Shown piece by piece: positions 1 through 10,855 of a stretch of 64,000 bases of DNA. The notes beneath the pieces are model-generated. The model saw nothing but the letters and a program-made list of their open reading frames with translations, was not told where the DNA came from and searched no databases. Positions within the stretch are counted from its first letter, which is position 1. Every line of letters starts with the position of its first letter. Source of the stretch: Gracilariopsis chorda (taxonomy: Eukaryota > Rhodophyta > Florideophyceae > Gracilariales > Gracilariaceae). Where the stretch lies: assembly GCA_003194525.1 (NCBI GenBank), contig NBIV01000144.1:62001-126000 (forward strand), given 5' to 3'. The translations under genes were made by a program, and so were the position numbers.

Positions 1-26
1 CGCTTCGCTGCGAAGGCCTGACATAG

Positions 27-890
27 AAATGCCGACTACGCGAGGAAAAGCGAAAAGCATGGGCTTGGTGCGCATATGCGTTTCTGTTTTCATTAGCCAT
101 TGGTGCTCTTTATGGGGTATTGAAACCGCTTTTGATGCATTATGTGGTAGGGGATGTTCGAATGTCTCCGAAGATGTTGATTGTGGTAATTCTGGAGACT
201 GTTTTGCATTTGTTTATCTTCGATATGGTGTTGGCATTGCATAGAAGGCATTTTGGTTCATTGGCATACGTACCTTTGCGGGACAGCCAGCGAATGGCAC
301 GGATTTCTGTGATTCGAAACAGACTACTTGGATTCACGATGGCAGGTCTTTTGCCGTTGAATGTTTGTATTTTTGTTGGCTATCACTTCTTGGAAGCGCC
401 AATTTCGATTGGAATGGAACTTAGGACTGGTGCTCTTGCATTTTTCACTGGTGGTTTCATGTTTGGGGGTATGTCGTATGTGGTTGAACGGCTAACGATG
501 TTTTTTGTGACTAGGGACAGCATTAACAATGAGAGAGAGCTCCCATATGTGCAGAGAGGTAGTGTTGGGCTGATTTTGGATGTGTGCAGGACCGTATACG
601 GTGGTTTGAATAAGGTGCTTGGGTTTAGAGATGGTGTGGCTACTATGAGGCTCTATATCGGAAGGGTGTTCCCTGTTGTGTTTACCTACTTGATTTTCAC
701 GTTCCTGAGCGATACTTCTTTGCACAAGGTAAGGGGACTCGCGCCTGTAGTGGAGAATACTATCTTTTTCGTGCTGCTTCTTTTGGGTATGGCTGTGGAT
801 ATGGACTTGGAGTACCATTTTCGAAGGTATGTTGCGAATCTAGGAGAGCACTGTAGGCCTGTTGGTTCTCGTTTTGAACCATTTCTTTAG
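27..890 (+). CDS. multi-pass membrane protein, partial at 5' side, family not recognised
   Basis: The frame is open from base 27, just after an in-frame TAG at 24-26, to a TAG at 888-890. The first in-frame ATG is at 135, but the codons before it encode a convincing hydrophobic segment (around AWCAYAFLFSLAIGALYGVL), so the true start is probably upstream, with 27 lying just after a splice acceptor (..catag). I see about six hydrophobic segments of membrane-span length: the one before the ATG, one around LIVVILETVLHLFIF, one around GFTMAGLLPLNVCIF, one around GALAFFTGGFMFGG, one around VFPVVFTYLIFTFL, and one near the C-terminus around FFVLLLLGMAV. No family motif or catalytic residue is recognisable, so the function is unknown. 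It is probably a host gene. A second plus-strand gene begins about 240 bp downstream. Confidence 0.55.
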   Translation, partial: KCRLREEKRKAWAWCAYAFLFSLAIGALYGVLKPLLMHYVVGDVRMSPKMLIVVILETVLHLFIFDMVLALHRRHFGSLAYVPLRDSQRMARISVIRNRLLGFTMAGLLPLNVCIFVGYHFLEAPISIGMELRTGALAFFTGGFMFGGMSYVVERLTMFFVTRDSINNERELPYVQRGSVGLILDVCRTVYGGLNKVLGFRDGVATMRLYIGRVFPVVFTYLIFTFLSDTSLHKVRGLAPVVENTIFFVLLLLGMAVDMDLEYHFRRYVANLGEHCRPVGSRFEPFL

Positions 891-1132
891 ACACGTTCGT
901 AGTTCTACCTGTACATACCTAAGTTAGTGTGATAGAGTTGTAAACTGAAGGAAGTGTTAAACTAATGTCGTTCTAAATTTTTCGTTTCAGATTATTGGTG
1001 GGACACGACTCGGTGGGAAATGGCGCGAAAACGGGCGAGTGAAAAAATGCGGTTGGATAAGTACCTGGGGAGTGCTCGCTTGGTGGTTGGGTTAGGAACG
1101 GGAGCGCCGTTGTGGTGGGGCGTGTAGTAGCC

Positions 1133-1891
1133 ATGTCTAGCGAAGACGTGAATGATGAGGAGCTACTGGCGTTGTTGGATAAAGCGGAGAAGAGGGAGGT
1201 CCCCGAGACGCCTCCAAGGACGAAGAAGGAGGAGGAAGGGAAGGGTGATGGTGAAGAGGGCAAGGGAAGGAACGTTGTTGGGTTCGGGGAGCTTGGGGTT
1301 GGGACGATGATGGGAGGGGATGGGGGGGAGGGAAGTGAGGGCGAGGGAAGTCGAGGAGGACGGGGAGGAGGAGGAGGTGGGGCGGGGCGAATGAGTCGGT
1401 TTTACCGCGATGTGAAGAAACTGGTGAGGAGCGTGGGCGGAGGGCTTAAGGAGCGTTTGGATGAGTGTATCGAGGAGGTTGTGGTGGAGATGGGGGGGAT
1501 GGTGCTGAGTTCTTCAGAGGAAGGGGTGCCTATGGGTGCTGTGGCTGAGCTGCGTAGGAGGGCAAGGGAGGCTGGGGTGTGGGCGGAAATGCATGTCGAT
1601 GGGGTTGTGGCGTGTGTGGGTGAGGAGCTGAGGAGACTGTGGAAGGAGAAAGAGGAGATGCGTAGACGGGTTTTGGTGTTGGAGAAGCAACTTTTACTGG
1701 TTGGTAGGGCTGTGCATCTAATCGAGGAAATGCAGAAGAAGGTGTGTGATGCGGAAGGGAGAGCTGTTGTCGGGGAAGGCACTCCTGTTACTCCCGGTCG
1801 AGGGGCTGTAAGGAAGAGGTTGGAGGAGAAGGACGACGAAGGAATAGAAGGTGAGAGTCGGTTGAAGAGGAGGCGTGGAATGAGAGGATAA
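1133..1891 (+). CDS. low-complexity coiled-coil protein, hypothetical
   Basis: This single open frame starts at the ATG at 1133 (gccATGtct context) and encodes about 252 aa; the frame is open slightly further upstream but without an earlier ATG. The N-terminal 100 residues are acidic (VNDEELLALLDKAEKRE) and then Gly/Glu-rich. The middle and C-terminal parts are charged and heptad-like (EELRRLWKEKEEMRRRVL), which suggests a coiled coil. The tail is basic (RLKRRRGMRG) and could be a nuclear localisation signal. The codons are strongly G-rich, unlike the AT-rich DNA around 20-31 kb. I recognise no family; a nuclear structural or regulatory protein is only a guess. The downstream 440 bp contains no gene. 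Confidence 0.55.
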   Translation: MSSEDVNDEELLALLDKAEKREVPETPPRTKKEEEGKGDGEEGKGRNVVGFGELGVGTMMGGDGGEGSEGEGSRGGRGGGGGGAGRMSRFYRDVKKLVRSVGGGLKERLDECIEEVVVEMGGMVLSSSEEGVPMGAVAELRRRAREAGVWAEMHVDGVVACVGEELRRLWKEKEEMRRRVLVLEKQLLLVGRAVHLIEEMQKKVCDAEGRAVVGEGTPVTPGRGAVRKRLEEKDDEGIEGESRLKRRRGMRG

Positions 1892-2325
1892 GGAGAAGAA
1901 GGATGGTAAGGATGGTAAGGGAGGTTTTATGTTTGGTGTTCAAGAGTGTGGGTGCCACCCAGTGAGGCTGAGAGAACAGTTGGGCTCCAAACTTTGACAA
2001 TTTGAAGTTTGAAATCCACGAGAGGGAAATATGTAAGTTAATTTGGGTTGCATGGGGGTGGGGCCGCTGGCCGCTACGCGGCCAGCGCCATTTCGAGCCC
2101 TCTAACTAGCGTTTAGTGAGCAAAGAACTTGCTCTAAACTTGAAACTAGCGAAGTGCGGTACTAGGGACGGATGACAATAGAAAATATGAAAGAGTGATT
2201 TCCGAAAAATTTTTTTTTTTTGCTTGCCAACCACCACGAACTAGCAGAATCTAGCGTTTTCGTAGTTTTTTTGAGTGATTGCCTAACAAACTTGCGATCT
2301 AGCACCCTTATCTAGCATTCCGAGA
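1892..2325. other. intergenic DNA with GC hairpin, T-run and recurring ctagc motif
   Basis: I see no gene here. The stretch holds a perfect 10-bp GC-rich inverted repeat with a 3-nt loop at 2065-2087, a run of 12 T at 2210-2221, and at least six copies of ctagc(g/a) between 2106 and 2317. The hairpin and T-run are too far apart (about 120 bp) to be read as one terminator. The ctagc motif recurs irregularly, so this may be an old diverged repeat. Confidence 0.4.
2065..2087. repeat. perfect GC-rich hairpin
   Basis: CGCTGGCCGC and GCGGCCAGCG flank the trinucleotide TAC, giving a perfect 10-bp stem and 3-nt loop. It lies about 175 bp after the stop of the 1133-1891 ORF. Its role is unknown. Confidence 0.6.
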
Positions 2326-3112
2326 ACACCGACGCGTGTACCACAAGTTCGTGTTCCGTCAGTACACGCCCGCCTTCACAGCGCGCATCACCTGCCGTCG
2401 CCACGAACATCACCTGGCCTTAATCGGCCCCGTGCTCCGCGTCGCCGTGGGCGATTTGCTCGTCGTCGTTCTACGCGCCCCGCCGCGCTTTGCAGCCGCT
2501 CATATGTTCCCATTGCATTGCACCTAACGGCTTGCAACATGTTTTTATGAATACCTTGCTCACGCGTCCGCGCCAGGTGATCGCGCTGCGCTTCCGCGTC
2601 ACCGCTGCCGCAGCAACCACGCGCGGCGGGCACGTCGATTCACGCATATTGTTATCGCTGGCCACCCTGCGCCACAGAGCACCGGATGGTAGTACCGGCG
2701 TTTATGGTGGTTTGTTGGGACAGGCGATGAAACGGAGAGTAATCTTATGCACTACATCAATGGCCGCTTGTTCTGTGCGCTGCCGGCGTTTGAGATGCAG
2801 GAGGGGCGGCGCACCTGGTTGTACCATGGTACAGTGGGCAATGAAGTCGATTTGCATACCGCGCATGTGCATGGCTTGGTGGGCGTTACGGCTGGAGGTG
2901 AGCATGTGGATTCGAAACTTCTGTTGCCGGGCTCCACTGCTGTGGTGGATATTGTGCCGGATAATATTGGCGTATGGTTGTTTCATTGTCATGTCAACGA
3001 TCGTCTACATGCCAGTATGCAAGCGTTGCTGTCCGTGCGTCCGGCTACTACTGGTCCTGCAAAGCGCGCGAAGGCAGTGTCGTCGTTCGTGCCGAATAGA
3101 CGACGCTGCTAA
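2326..3112 (+). pseudogene. multicopper ferroxidase (hephaestin/FOX1-like), truncated pseudogene
   Basis: Two pieces of a multicopper oxidase survive. The first, up to the stop near 2525, matches the start of the first cupredoxin domain (KFVFRQYTPAFT, then LIGPVLRVAVGD). The second, from about 2693 to the stop at 3110-3112, matches the last cupredoxin domain: INGRLF, GNEVDLHTAHVHG, LLPGSTAVVDI, PDNIGVWLFHCHVND. In the family, HxH and HCHxxxHxxxxM ligate the trinuclear and type-1 copper sites. Here the HCH is kept, but the next type-1 histidine is Arg (VNDR). Family members with six domains run to about 1,000 residues; here the middle is missing, and the 2526-2692 stretch is shifted and interrupted. 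It is therefore a dead remnant of a host iron/copper-metabolism gene. A remote possibility is an intron-rich gene with unusual exons, but the lost ligand and missing domains argue against it. Confidence 0.82.
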
Positions 3113-3284
3113 ACCAAAACCCGCCAAACCCGCCGACGGAAACGGAGCTCCGCCTGAAATCCAAGCAAACCCCAAATCAGACAACCACACCTATAACTCT
3201 GTCCAACACGGCTACCCAGGAAGAAAAACAGTATGACAACATGTGCACGCAAAAAGAGAAGTGTTTACTTAGTAAGACGTTGGT

Positions 3285-3671
3285 CTATAATTGGGAGAAG
3301 GAATGAAGAGGAGTGTGATTCTGCAGGCAATGGCAGTTTGACGCAAATACTGCCCCATGCATCAGTCCGCGTACATACAATGTTGGCGCTTGGGATATGA
3401 GATCATTCAGAGTGGTAAGGACGTCTTTCATTTTCAACTCTTTGTCCGGAATACGACGTAAGATGTCCTCTAGTTCGAGCAGTAAAGATGAAGAAAACCC
3501 AAAGCCCTCAACATTATCAGGAAGCGTTTCCGTCGCCATTTGTGCGGTCCACGAAGGTGACGGCGCGCTTTCTTCTTCGGCTTCCACCTCCACGAGGTCA
3601 CAGTATGGAATAAAGGAACTGGAATCCTCAGAAATATTGCGAATGATGGCGGTTGCGTCTGGCCTGGGCAT
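3285..3671 (-). CDS. hypothetical 128-aa protein
   Basis: An ATG-initiated ORF (MPRPDATAIIRN) with an acidic middle (EVEAEEESAPSPS) and a leucine-rich helix-like stretch (LLLELEDILRRIPDKELK). No recognisable domain is present. It lies between the ferroxidase remnant and a region of LTR-type sequence, so it may be a small host gene or a leftover of a retroelement. Support is only ORF length and a plausible amino-acid composition. Confidence 0.3.
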   Translation of the reverse strand: MPRPDATAIIRNISEDSSSFIPYCDLVEVEAEEESAPSPSWTAQMATETLPDNVEGFGFSSSLLLELEDILRRIPDKELKMKDVLTTLNDLISQAPTLYVRGLMHGAVFASNCHCLQNHTPLHSFSQL

Positions 3672-4404
3672 AATGAGGTGGCTGGAACGGTGTTGCTGGA
3701 ATTATCTGGTGCCCTTACAAGATATTATATGGACAACAAAATACCCTAAGAGGTATAATACCTTTTGCCAAGCTGGTCCGTCATGGCAAGGATGTGTCCC
3801 ATAACAGGTTGTTATGAGTTGTTACTTAGACCTAGTATGCGAAACTAGATGTTATTCATATAGAACGATTGTCTATAAAAGCCCGAGTTCGGTGGCCTCC
3901 AAGCCAGCTCGGGCCAGACCACTTCTCCTCTCTTTGGCAACCCCCACCTTCTCTTAGAGCAGTCTACTCCTCCCTGCCATCAACCACACTTTTCCCCATC
4001 TACTCTTTCACTTGATGCGGCTTGGTCTCCCGCACCTTTACACGTGCTTGTACTAACACCGCCCTTGTTTGGGCTCATCATCTGTGGCACAGTGCACTTC
4101 GGCCGCATACTAGACCTAAATTCTTGATCGTGCGTGTTGGCTGTGGTGCTATATTAGGAGTGGTCATCAGCACTACGCTAGATCTAAGGTTTTGATCGCG
4201 TAGGTTATCCGCTGGTGCAGTCTCTTCGCTACATTGTCCCAAGCTTGTTCGCTTGTTATACAATCACTAACTGGTTCCTCTGCTACGTAATACATTGGTT
4301 ATTTGACACGGTTTGTCCCTATTCACAACATTACCATTGCACGCCTGTGCTGGTACTCTCGAGCTACGAACCCATTTATTGTCCTCTTTTAGCTAAAAAG
4401 GGGG
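3672..4404. other. promoter-like, possibly solo-LTR stretch
   Basis: There is no ORF of note. A TATA element (TATAAAA, 3874-3880) is followed by a pyrimidine-rich segment, and a diverged 30-bp direct repeat (ctagaYctaa..ttgatcg) occurs near 4109 and 4178. This layout is typical of an LTR, but I could not find a partner copy or a clear target duplication in the window. It abuts the truncated end of the Copia fragment at about 4405. Confidence 0.3.
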
Positions 4405-5410
4405 CATATTAAGGACTGTCGTCGTCCGGTGTCGTTTCCTCGTGCAAAATGACACTCACAAGAAGGCAAAGATCGCTGGCTGTATGTTTGGATCCAAATG
4501 CTTTGAAGAATTTTGCAAGTGCACTGAAATAGGTGAAGGAAGCCAGGGGTGTTCGGTACAGGTTCCCTAATAGTTTTGCTCCCTTGCAAGGATGTTTATA
4601 CGAGCCATCGAAGCGAGGTATCTGTTGGATGAAGAACGGTTTTGTTTGGGTGAAGCTTTCGTCGAGGAACGCAGAAGAGATGTCAAAATGTTCGATATGT
4701 AGATTGAAAGTGGCAGCGAAGGTCATGATTGTGCTAATTCTGGGGCGTTCTGCGGTGAATGTGGTTACTTCTTCGGGATTGAAGTGGATGTACCGTTCCA
4801 TGCGGTCTCCACGTTCGCTACATCTCGCATTTCAGCGCGTTGCTGTACTTTCATCTGAGCAATTGGAGGGGTACGTCATTTTCAAGGGTATGATCTTTGT
4901 GTTGGCAGGAATAGTGAGATTTAGTACCCGTTGAATTGTTTGGGTGTGGTCAAGGATATGTAGTTCTTCGTCGGAAGCTACTGCCCACTTGGCGGCATCC
5001 GGGTATATTCTGGCTTGTTGAAGGGAGGAAGGGGGTGAGGTGGGGTCAGGAATGATGTACACGATGTGTGGTAGCGTTCGCGGGGAGGCTGCAAGTGGTT
5101 GGGGTTGGAGAAATAGTAGGTCCATATGATTCAAGTACCGTTTGAAGTCAATTGATCGCAAATGGGTTCACTGCTTGGTGCGAGGATTCAGAGCCACTAT
5201 GTGGTTGTTGGATGTGTTATGCATAAAGCTTGCGGGTTCGGAGCGGGGTTTGAGCTTCTTTTTGTTTGTGTGATAGTTGAGGATCGTGCCTAGCTGGCCA
5301 AGGGCGAAAAACCGTGGTAGATGTGGTTTGTGCTGGTGACATAGTTGGTACGGAGATTGTCCAGTAGTGTTCTGCATAGTGATGTTGTACTTGAATATAA
5401 AGTCTTGCAT
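4405..5410 (-). mobile_element. Copia-type LTR retrotransposon fragment (integrase end and reverse transcriptase start)
   Basis: On the minus strand I read, in order, the C-terminal side of a Copia integrase (about 5.17-5.41 kb, with FALGQLGTIL), the linker (about 4.83-5.16 kb) and the first part of the Copia reverse transcriptase (about 4.41-4.80 kb, with HIEHFDISSAFL, the usual 'meDVktAFL' position). No gag, protease, RNase H or LTR pair is visible. It is a fossil with several breaks, cut off at its 3' side at about 4405. It resembles the Copia at 31.9-35.7 kb, so it is probably an older member of the same lineage. Confidence 0.85.
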
Positions 5411-5763
5411 GGCATCTTCTTAGAACGAATCGTCCAGTTGTGAATGGCAGAGTGTGGATCTGGTGGCAAAGTCGAGGGTTCTGTTGGTTTTTTCGGTCAT
5501 CTAATTTTCTTGAGTCTGGTGAGGTGTTTTAGAGCGGAGTGCAATACCGTATGAGTGTTAGATTTAGATACTCCGAGTGGCTCCATTGCGTGCTTCGCAC
5601 GCTTTAAGAAGTAAAAGAAGCATTAGAGTGAAAGGAGTATTTTGGTACCGTGTTTTGGGTAATTTGTTTGTAGAATGCAAATATTTTTGGGGAGTAAGAA
5701 GGGAGGAGAAAAGAAAAAAATGAAAGAAAAAAGAAGAGGTTTACTTAAAGCTATCAAGTTCGT

Positions 5764-6984
5764 CTACAAAAGACCTTCGGGGTACACTACATTATTGGTA
5801 GAGGTGCTACCGGCAGGGAGACAGGCCACGATGTTGGACGGGTTGGTGGTCCGAGAAAAGGCGACGTACAGCTGGCCATGCATGAAGCAGCCATCACGCA
5901 AATTCAGTCCGATGCGATCATTATACGACTGACCCTGTGCCTTATTGGTAGTGATGGCAAAACAGACACGTACTGGGAACTGGGTGCGAGTGAAGTTGGG
6001 AAACGGAAAGTTGTGGTCTCCAGGTCCACAGGGCATGCGTGGCAGGCATAGTGCGTTGCCACGATTTACTCCAGAAGCGAGTCGAAGGAAAAGTACGTTG
6101 TTTTGCATGTCTTCTAGGGTATAGATGGCACCATTGACGTGGCCATTTGAGGGATCCAAGTTGCGAAGGAGCATAACCACAAAGCCCTTTTTGAGTTTGA
6201 GGCGGTGGTCCGGCAGCGCTGACCCGGCAGTCAGAGTGTTGAGCATCTCGACAGGGTACTGCGGCGCGGCACCATCGTTGTCGCTCACCTTTTCCGCAAT
6301 GAGGTACGTGCGATACGCTCCAGGTATCATGTGGCCTACATAGTCGTTGAGCTCTGGTAGGCGATAGTTTCGTGCGGTTATAATCACCGTTGACGTTAGC
6401 CAATCCGCATCTATGTACCTTTGAGCGATATTATGAAAGACCATACGGACCATGGTGCGGAACGACTCCACACATTGTACGGACTCTGGCAGGGTGAAGG
6501 GGTGCTTTGGCGGGACATTGCCTGGCAATCTTCCCTCTCCAATCTGCAAGAGGGTGTTTGGAAACTGCAGTGCATCCTGTGTGGCTGTAGGGTCTCGACG
6601 GAGCGCAGAAAGCCGCATGTTCTCAGTCAATCTCAAGGTGCGAAAGTGGGAAAAGAGACTTGAGCGTTTGATGCATTCGTTGACAATAACTGATCGAGAG
6701 GCGCCACGAACAACGGGGACCATCTGCCGAAAGTCGCCAGAAAGCAATACGAACTTGCCTCCAAAGGGGAGCTGCGAGCGCGTTATGTCACGGAGAGTGC
6801 GGTCTACAGCTTCGATGCAGAAGCGATGACACATTCCGACCTCGTCCCAATCGTGCCGAAGCAGTGGCTGTATGGTCTGCCTTACGAACGTCATCAATGT
6901 GCGCGGCAGAAGCTCTAGCCCTTCTTCTTCGCGTAGGTTCCGTATTAGCTGCTCTTCGTGCTTCACGCTGTTCTTCAGTTTCAT
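5764..6984 (-). pseudogene. Helitron helicase C-terminal two-thirds, deletion-fused
   Basis: The 406-codon ORF carries SF1/Pif1-type helicase motifs III to VI: GGKFVLLSGDFRQ, LTENMRL, LLRNLDPSNGHVNGA and TTNKAQGQSY with YVAFSRT. The first ~50 codons are not helicase: they come from the Rep N-terminal region read in a different frame and joined by the internal deletion, so Walker A and the Rep domain are missing. It cannot encode a working transposase. The copy in unit B differs by only a few residues. Confidence 0.85.
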
Positions 6985-7132
6985 TTGCCCTCAGTATGGC
7001 TGCTCGCTCTCCATCACGACGTCTCCTCTCTGCTTGTTGCTCACTGGACTCTGCTCGACGTCTTGCAGCAGTACGTTGACGGTTCTGCTCACGTCTGGCA
7101 TCGCGTAAAGCACTGGGCTGAGTTGGAGGCAT
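6853..7132 (-). pseudogene. Helitron Rep N-terminal stub in unit A
   Basis: An ORF begins at the ATG at 7132 (MPPTQPSALRD), matching the start of the Rep-helicase in unit C, with the same Arg/Glu-rich stretch (AARRRAESSEQQAERRRRD). It runs into the deletion join after about 90 codons and goes out of frame with the helicase. Confidence 0.7.
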
Positions 7133-8309
7133 TGTAAAAAGCACTCCACACAAAAGACAAACTGTCCAAAGACCGGCAAAGCAACACAAGAAAAGAAAGA
7201 AAAAAAAAGATATGCTCGAAAACAATTGTGCTACGGGCTGCCAAACCCTTTTCTGCACCTAGCACCGAAGTTTTGGATCGTTGCAGCGAAGATAGAATAT
7301 CTTGACCACAAAGAAGCGGCCTAGATTGAGAACTGACCTGTACAGAGTAAACAGGGGGCCGTGCCTGGAGAGTCTGCCAGGACTGCGAGATTTTCAATCC
7401 CAAAATCGCTAGGAAACTCTGTGCTGGACGTACTTTAGTCCGAAAACCGTTTCCCTTTAACAGTTCCTTAGATCCAGACAGAGCCGCTGTTGCTCAACTC
7501 GTACTCTGTTGTCCCCTTTCTAGACTCTTCGAGAGCTACTCCTTCCGTGCAAAGCGGGTTTTGTGGGGAGCTATCGTACCTCACGTGAACGCCACCCAGA
7601 AATAGTTGCCGAACCAATTAAATCTGGATGACGAACGCGTTATTTGGTGAGAAAGTTAAACTTAACAGATCCCGCCGATATCGCCAGCGTACCGTTTTCA
7701 GACGTCCTGACTCACCCAGAGTGCTAGAACCCACGCTGTAGGTTAACCACAGCGAAGGAGAACGCAAGCGCTCAGTGGGCGAGTGCATTGCACGCTTTTG
7801 TACAGCGTGCAATGCGATTGGTGCACATGACGGTTGAAAAATAGTAATTAAAACGGTCATGTGCACTGCACTGCAATGGGTCGGTTACTGTAGTGTAACG
7901 GGTGGGCTACTTTGGTCAGACGGCTAGGCTACTGTGGCGTGCAAAATGCGCCAGGTTGAAACGTGTCGCATTATGCGGTGCAAGATGCCTCTTGGAGCGC
8001 ATAAAATGCCACGTTTCCCCTTGGCAGCCTCCTTGCCGATTTTTCCGCCAATGAGTGGGCGTCGGCCGACACACAGACAGACAGACAGACAAACATTGTC
8101 TTTAGTATAAGTGGGGGGACAAGTGGCTCCATTGCGTGCTTCGCACGCTTTAAGAAGTAAAAGAAGCATTAGAGTGAAAGGAGTATTTGGGTACCGTGTT
8201 TTGGGTAGTTTGTTTGTAGAATGCAAGTATTTTTGGGGAGTAAGAAGGGAGGAGAAAAGAAAAAAATGAAAGAAAAAAGAAGAGGTTTACTTAAAGCTAT
8301 CAAGTTCGT

Positions 8310-9530
8310 CTACAAAAGACCTTCGGGGTACACTACATTAATGGTAGAGGTGCTACCGGCAGGGAGACAGGCCACGATGTTGGACGGGTTGGTGGTCCGA
8401 GAAAAGGCGACGTACAGCTGGCCATGCATGAAGCAGCCATCACGCAAATTCAGTCCGATGCGATCATTATACGACTGACCCTGTGCCTTATTGGTAGTGA
8501 TGGCAAAACAGACACGTACTGGGAACTGGGTGCGAGTGAAGTTGGGAAACGGAAAGTTGTGGTCTCCAGGTCCACAGGGCATGCGTGGCAGGCATAGTGC
8601 GTTGCCACGATTTACTCCAGAAGCGAGTCGAAGGAAAAGTACGTTGTTTTGCATGTCTTCTAGGGTATAGATGGCACCATTGACGTGGCCATTTGAGGGA
8701 TCCAAGTTGCGAAGGAGCATAACCACAAAGCCCTTTTTGAGTTTGAGGCGGTGGTCCGGCAGCGCTGACCCGGCAGTCAGAGTGTTGAGCATCTCGACAG
8801 GGTACTGCAGCGCGGCACCATCGTTGTCGCTCACCTTTTCCGCACTGAGGTACGTGCGATACGCTCCAGGTATCATGTGGCCTACATAGTCGTTGAGCTC
8901 TGGTAGGCGATAGTTTCGTGCGGTTATAATCACCGTTGACGTTAGCCAATCCGCATCTATGTACCTTTGAGCGATATTATGAAAGACCATACGGACCATG
9001 GTGCGGAACGACTCCACACATTGTACGGACTCTGGCAGGGTGAAGGGGTGCTTTGGCGGGACATTGCCTGGCAATCTGCCCTCTCCAATCTGCAAGAGGG
9101 TGTTTGGAAACTGCAGTGCATCCTGTGTGGCTGTAGGGTCTCGACGGAGCGCAGAAAGCCGCATGTTCTCAGTCAATCTCAAGGTGCGAAAGTGGGAAAA
9201 GAGACTTGAGCGTTTGATGCATTCGTTGACAATAACTGATCGAGAGGCGCCACGAACAACGGGGACCATCTGCCGAAAGTCGCCAGAAAGCAATACGAAC
9301 TTGCCTCCAAAGGGGAGCTGCGAGCGCGTTATGTCACGGAGAGTGCGGTCTACAGCTTCGATGCAGAAGCGATGACACATTCCGACCTCGTCCCAATCGT
9401 GCCGAAGCAGTGGCTGTATGGTCTGCCTTACGAACGTCATCAATGTGCGCGGCAGAAGCTCTAGCCCTTCTTCTTCGCGTAGGTTCCGTATTAGCTGCTC
9501 TTCGTGCTTCACGCTGTTCTTCAGTTTCAT
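8310..9530 (-). pseudogene. Helitron helicase C-terminal two-thirds, unit B
   Basis: Same 406-codon deletion-fused frame as in unit A, with helicase motifs III-VI but no Walker A or B beginning. Residues at two positions (Ser and Leu in the segment after GAYRTYL) agree with unit C rather than unit A, so B and C share the ancestral state there. Confidence 0.85.
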
Positions 9531-9678
9531 TTGCCCTCAGTATGGCTGCTCGCTCTCCATCACGACGTCTCCTCTCTGCTTGTTGCTCACTGGACTCTGC
9601 TCGACGTCTTGCAGCAGTACGTTGACGGTTCTGCTCACGTCTGGCATCGCGTAAAGCACTGGGCTGAGTTGGAGGCAT
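9399..9678 (-). pseudogene. Helitron Rep N-terminal stub in unit B
   Basis: Counterpart of the unit A stub: it starts at the ATG at 9678 (MPPTQPS), has the same Arg/Glu-rich run and ends out of frame at the deletion join. Confidence 0.7.
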
Positions 9679-10855
9679 TGTAAAAAGCACTCCACACAAA
9701 AGACAAACTGTCCAAAGACCGGCAAAGCAACACAAGAAAAGAAAGAAAAAAAAAGATATGCTCGAGAACAATTGTGCTACGGGCTGCCAAACCCTTTTCT
9801 GCACCTAGCACCGAAGTTTTGGATCGTTGCAGCGAAGATAGAATATCTTGACCACAAAGAAGCGGCCTAGATTGAGAACTGACCTGTACAGAGTAAACAG
9901 GGGGCCGTGCCTGGAGAGTCTGCCAGGACTGCGAGATTTTCAATCCCAAAATCGCTAGGAAACTCTGTGCTGGACGTACTTTAGTCCGAAAACCGTTTCC
10001 CTTTAACAGTTCCTTAGATCCAGACAGAGCCGCTGTTGCTCAACTCGTACTCTGTTGTCCCCTTTCTAGACTCTTCGAGAGCTACTCCTTCCGTGCAAAG
10101 CGGGTTTTGTGGGGAGCTATCGTACCTCACGTGAACGCCACCCAGAAATAGTTGCCGAACCAATTAAATCTGGATGACGAACGCGTTATTTGGTGAGAAA
10201 GTTAAACTTAACAGATCCCGCCGATACCGCCAGCGTACCGTTTTCAGACGTCCTGACTCACCCAGAGTGCTAGAACCCACGCTGTAGGTTAACCACAGCG
10301 AAGGAGAACGCAAGCGCTCAGTGGGCGAGTGCATTGCACGCTTTTGTACAGCGTGCAATGCGATTGGTGCACATGACGGTTGAAAAATAGTAATTAAAAC
10401 GGTCATGTGCACTGCACTGCAATGGGTCGGTTACTGTAGTGTAACGGGTGGGCTACTTTGGTCAGACGGCTAGGCTACTGTGGCGTGCAAAATGCGCCAG
10501 GTTGAAACGTGTCGCATTATGCGGTGCAAGATGCCTCTTGGAGCGCATAAAATGCCACGTTTCCCCTTGGCAGCCTCCTTGCCGATTTTTCCGCCAATGA
10601 GTGGGCGTCGGCCGACACACAGACAGACAGACAGACAAACATTGTCTTTAGTATAAGTGGGGGGACAAGTGGCTCCATTGCGTGCTTCGCACGCTTTAAG
10701 AAGTAAAAGAAGCATTAGAGTGAAAGGAGTATTTGGGTACCGTGTTTTGGGTAGTTTGTTTGTAGAATGCAAGTATTTTTGGGGAGTAAGAAGGGAGGAG
10801 AAAAGAAAAAAATGAAAGAAAAAAGAAGAGGTTTACTTAAAGCTATCAAGTTCGT

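Larger units (their letters stand above)
5576..8119 (-). mobile_element. Helitron unit A, internally deleted (2.5 kb)
   Basis: This is the first of four head-to-tail units. It begins with the 3' Helitron end: the hairpin GCGTGC-TTC-GCACGC (5588-5602) lies 12 nt inside the edge at 5576. It ends with the 5' end, which reads TCCCCCC on the coding strand (gggggga up to 8119) after an (ACAG)n run. Compared with the 6.1-kb unit C it lacks about 3.5 kb, from the middle of the helicase back into the N-terminal region; the join is around 6850. The same join is present in unit B exactly 2,546 bp later, so the derivative was copied as such. Non-autonomous. Confidence 0.9.
8122..10665 (-). mobile_element. 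Helitron unit B, internally deleted (2.5 kb), near-identical to unit A
   Basis: This unit repeats unit A at an offset of exactly 2,546 bp, including the 3' hairpin, deletion join, non-coding 5' part and (ACAG)n run. Only scattered single-base differences are visible. A dinucleotide (ca) separates the 5' edge of A at 8119 from the 3' edge of B at 8122. The near-identity implies recent tandem duplication or rolling-circle concatemer insertion. Confidence 0.92.

Noticed and set aside
2065-2221. Bacterial-type intrinsic terminator
   Set aside because: The hairpin and the T-run are more than 100 bp apart and the context is eukaryotic.
5675-5932. Short plus-strand ORFs repeated in each Helitron unit (85 codons)
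   Set aside because: They repeat only because the Helitron repeats; they are antisense to the helicase end and have no independent support.
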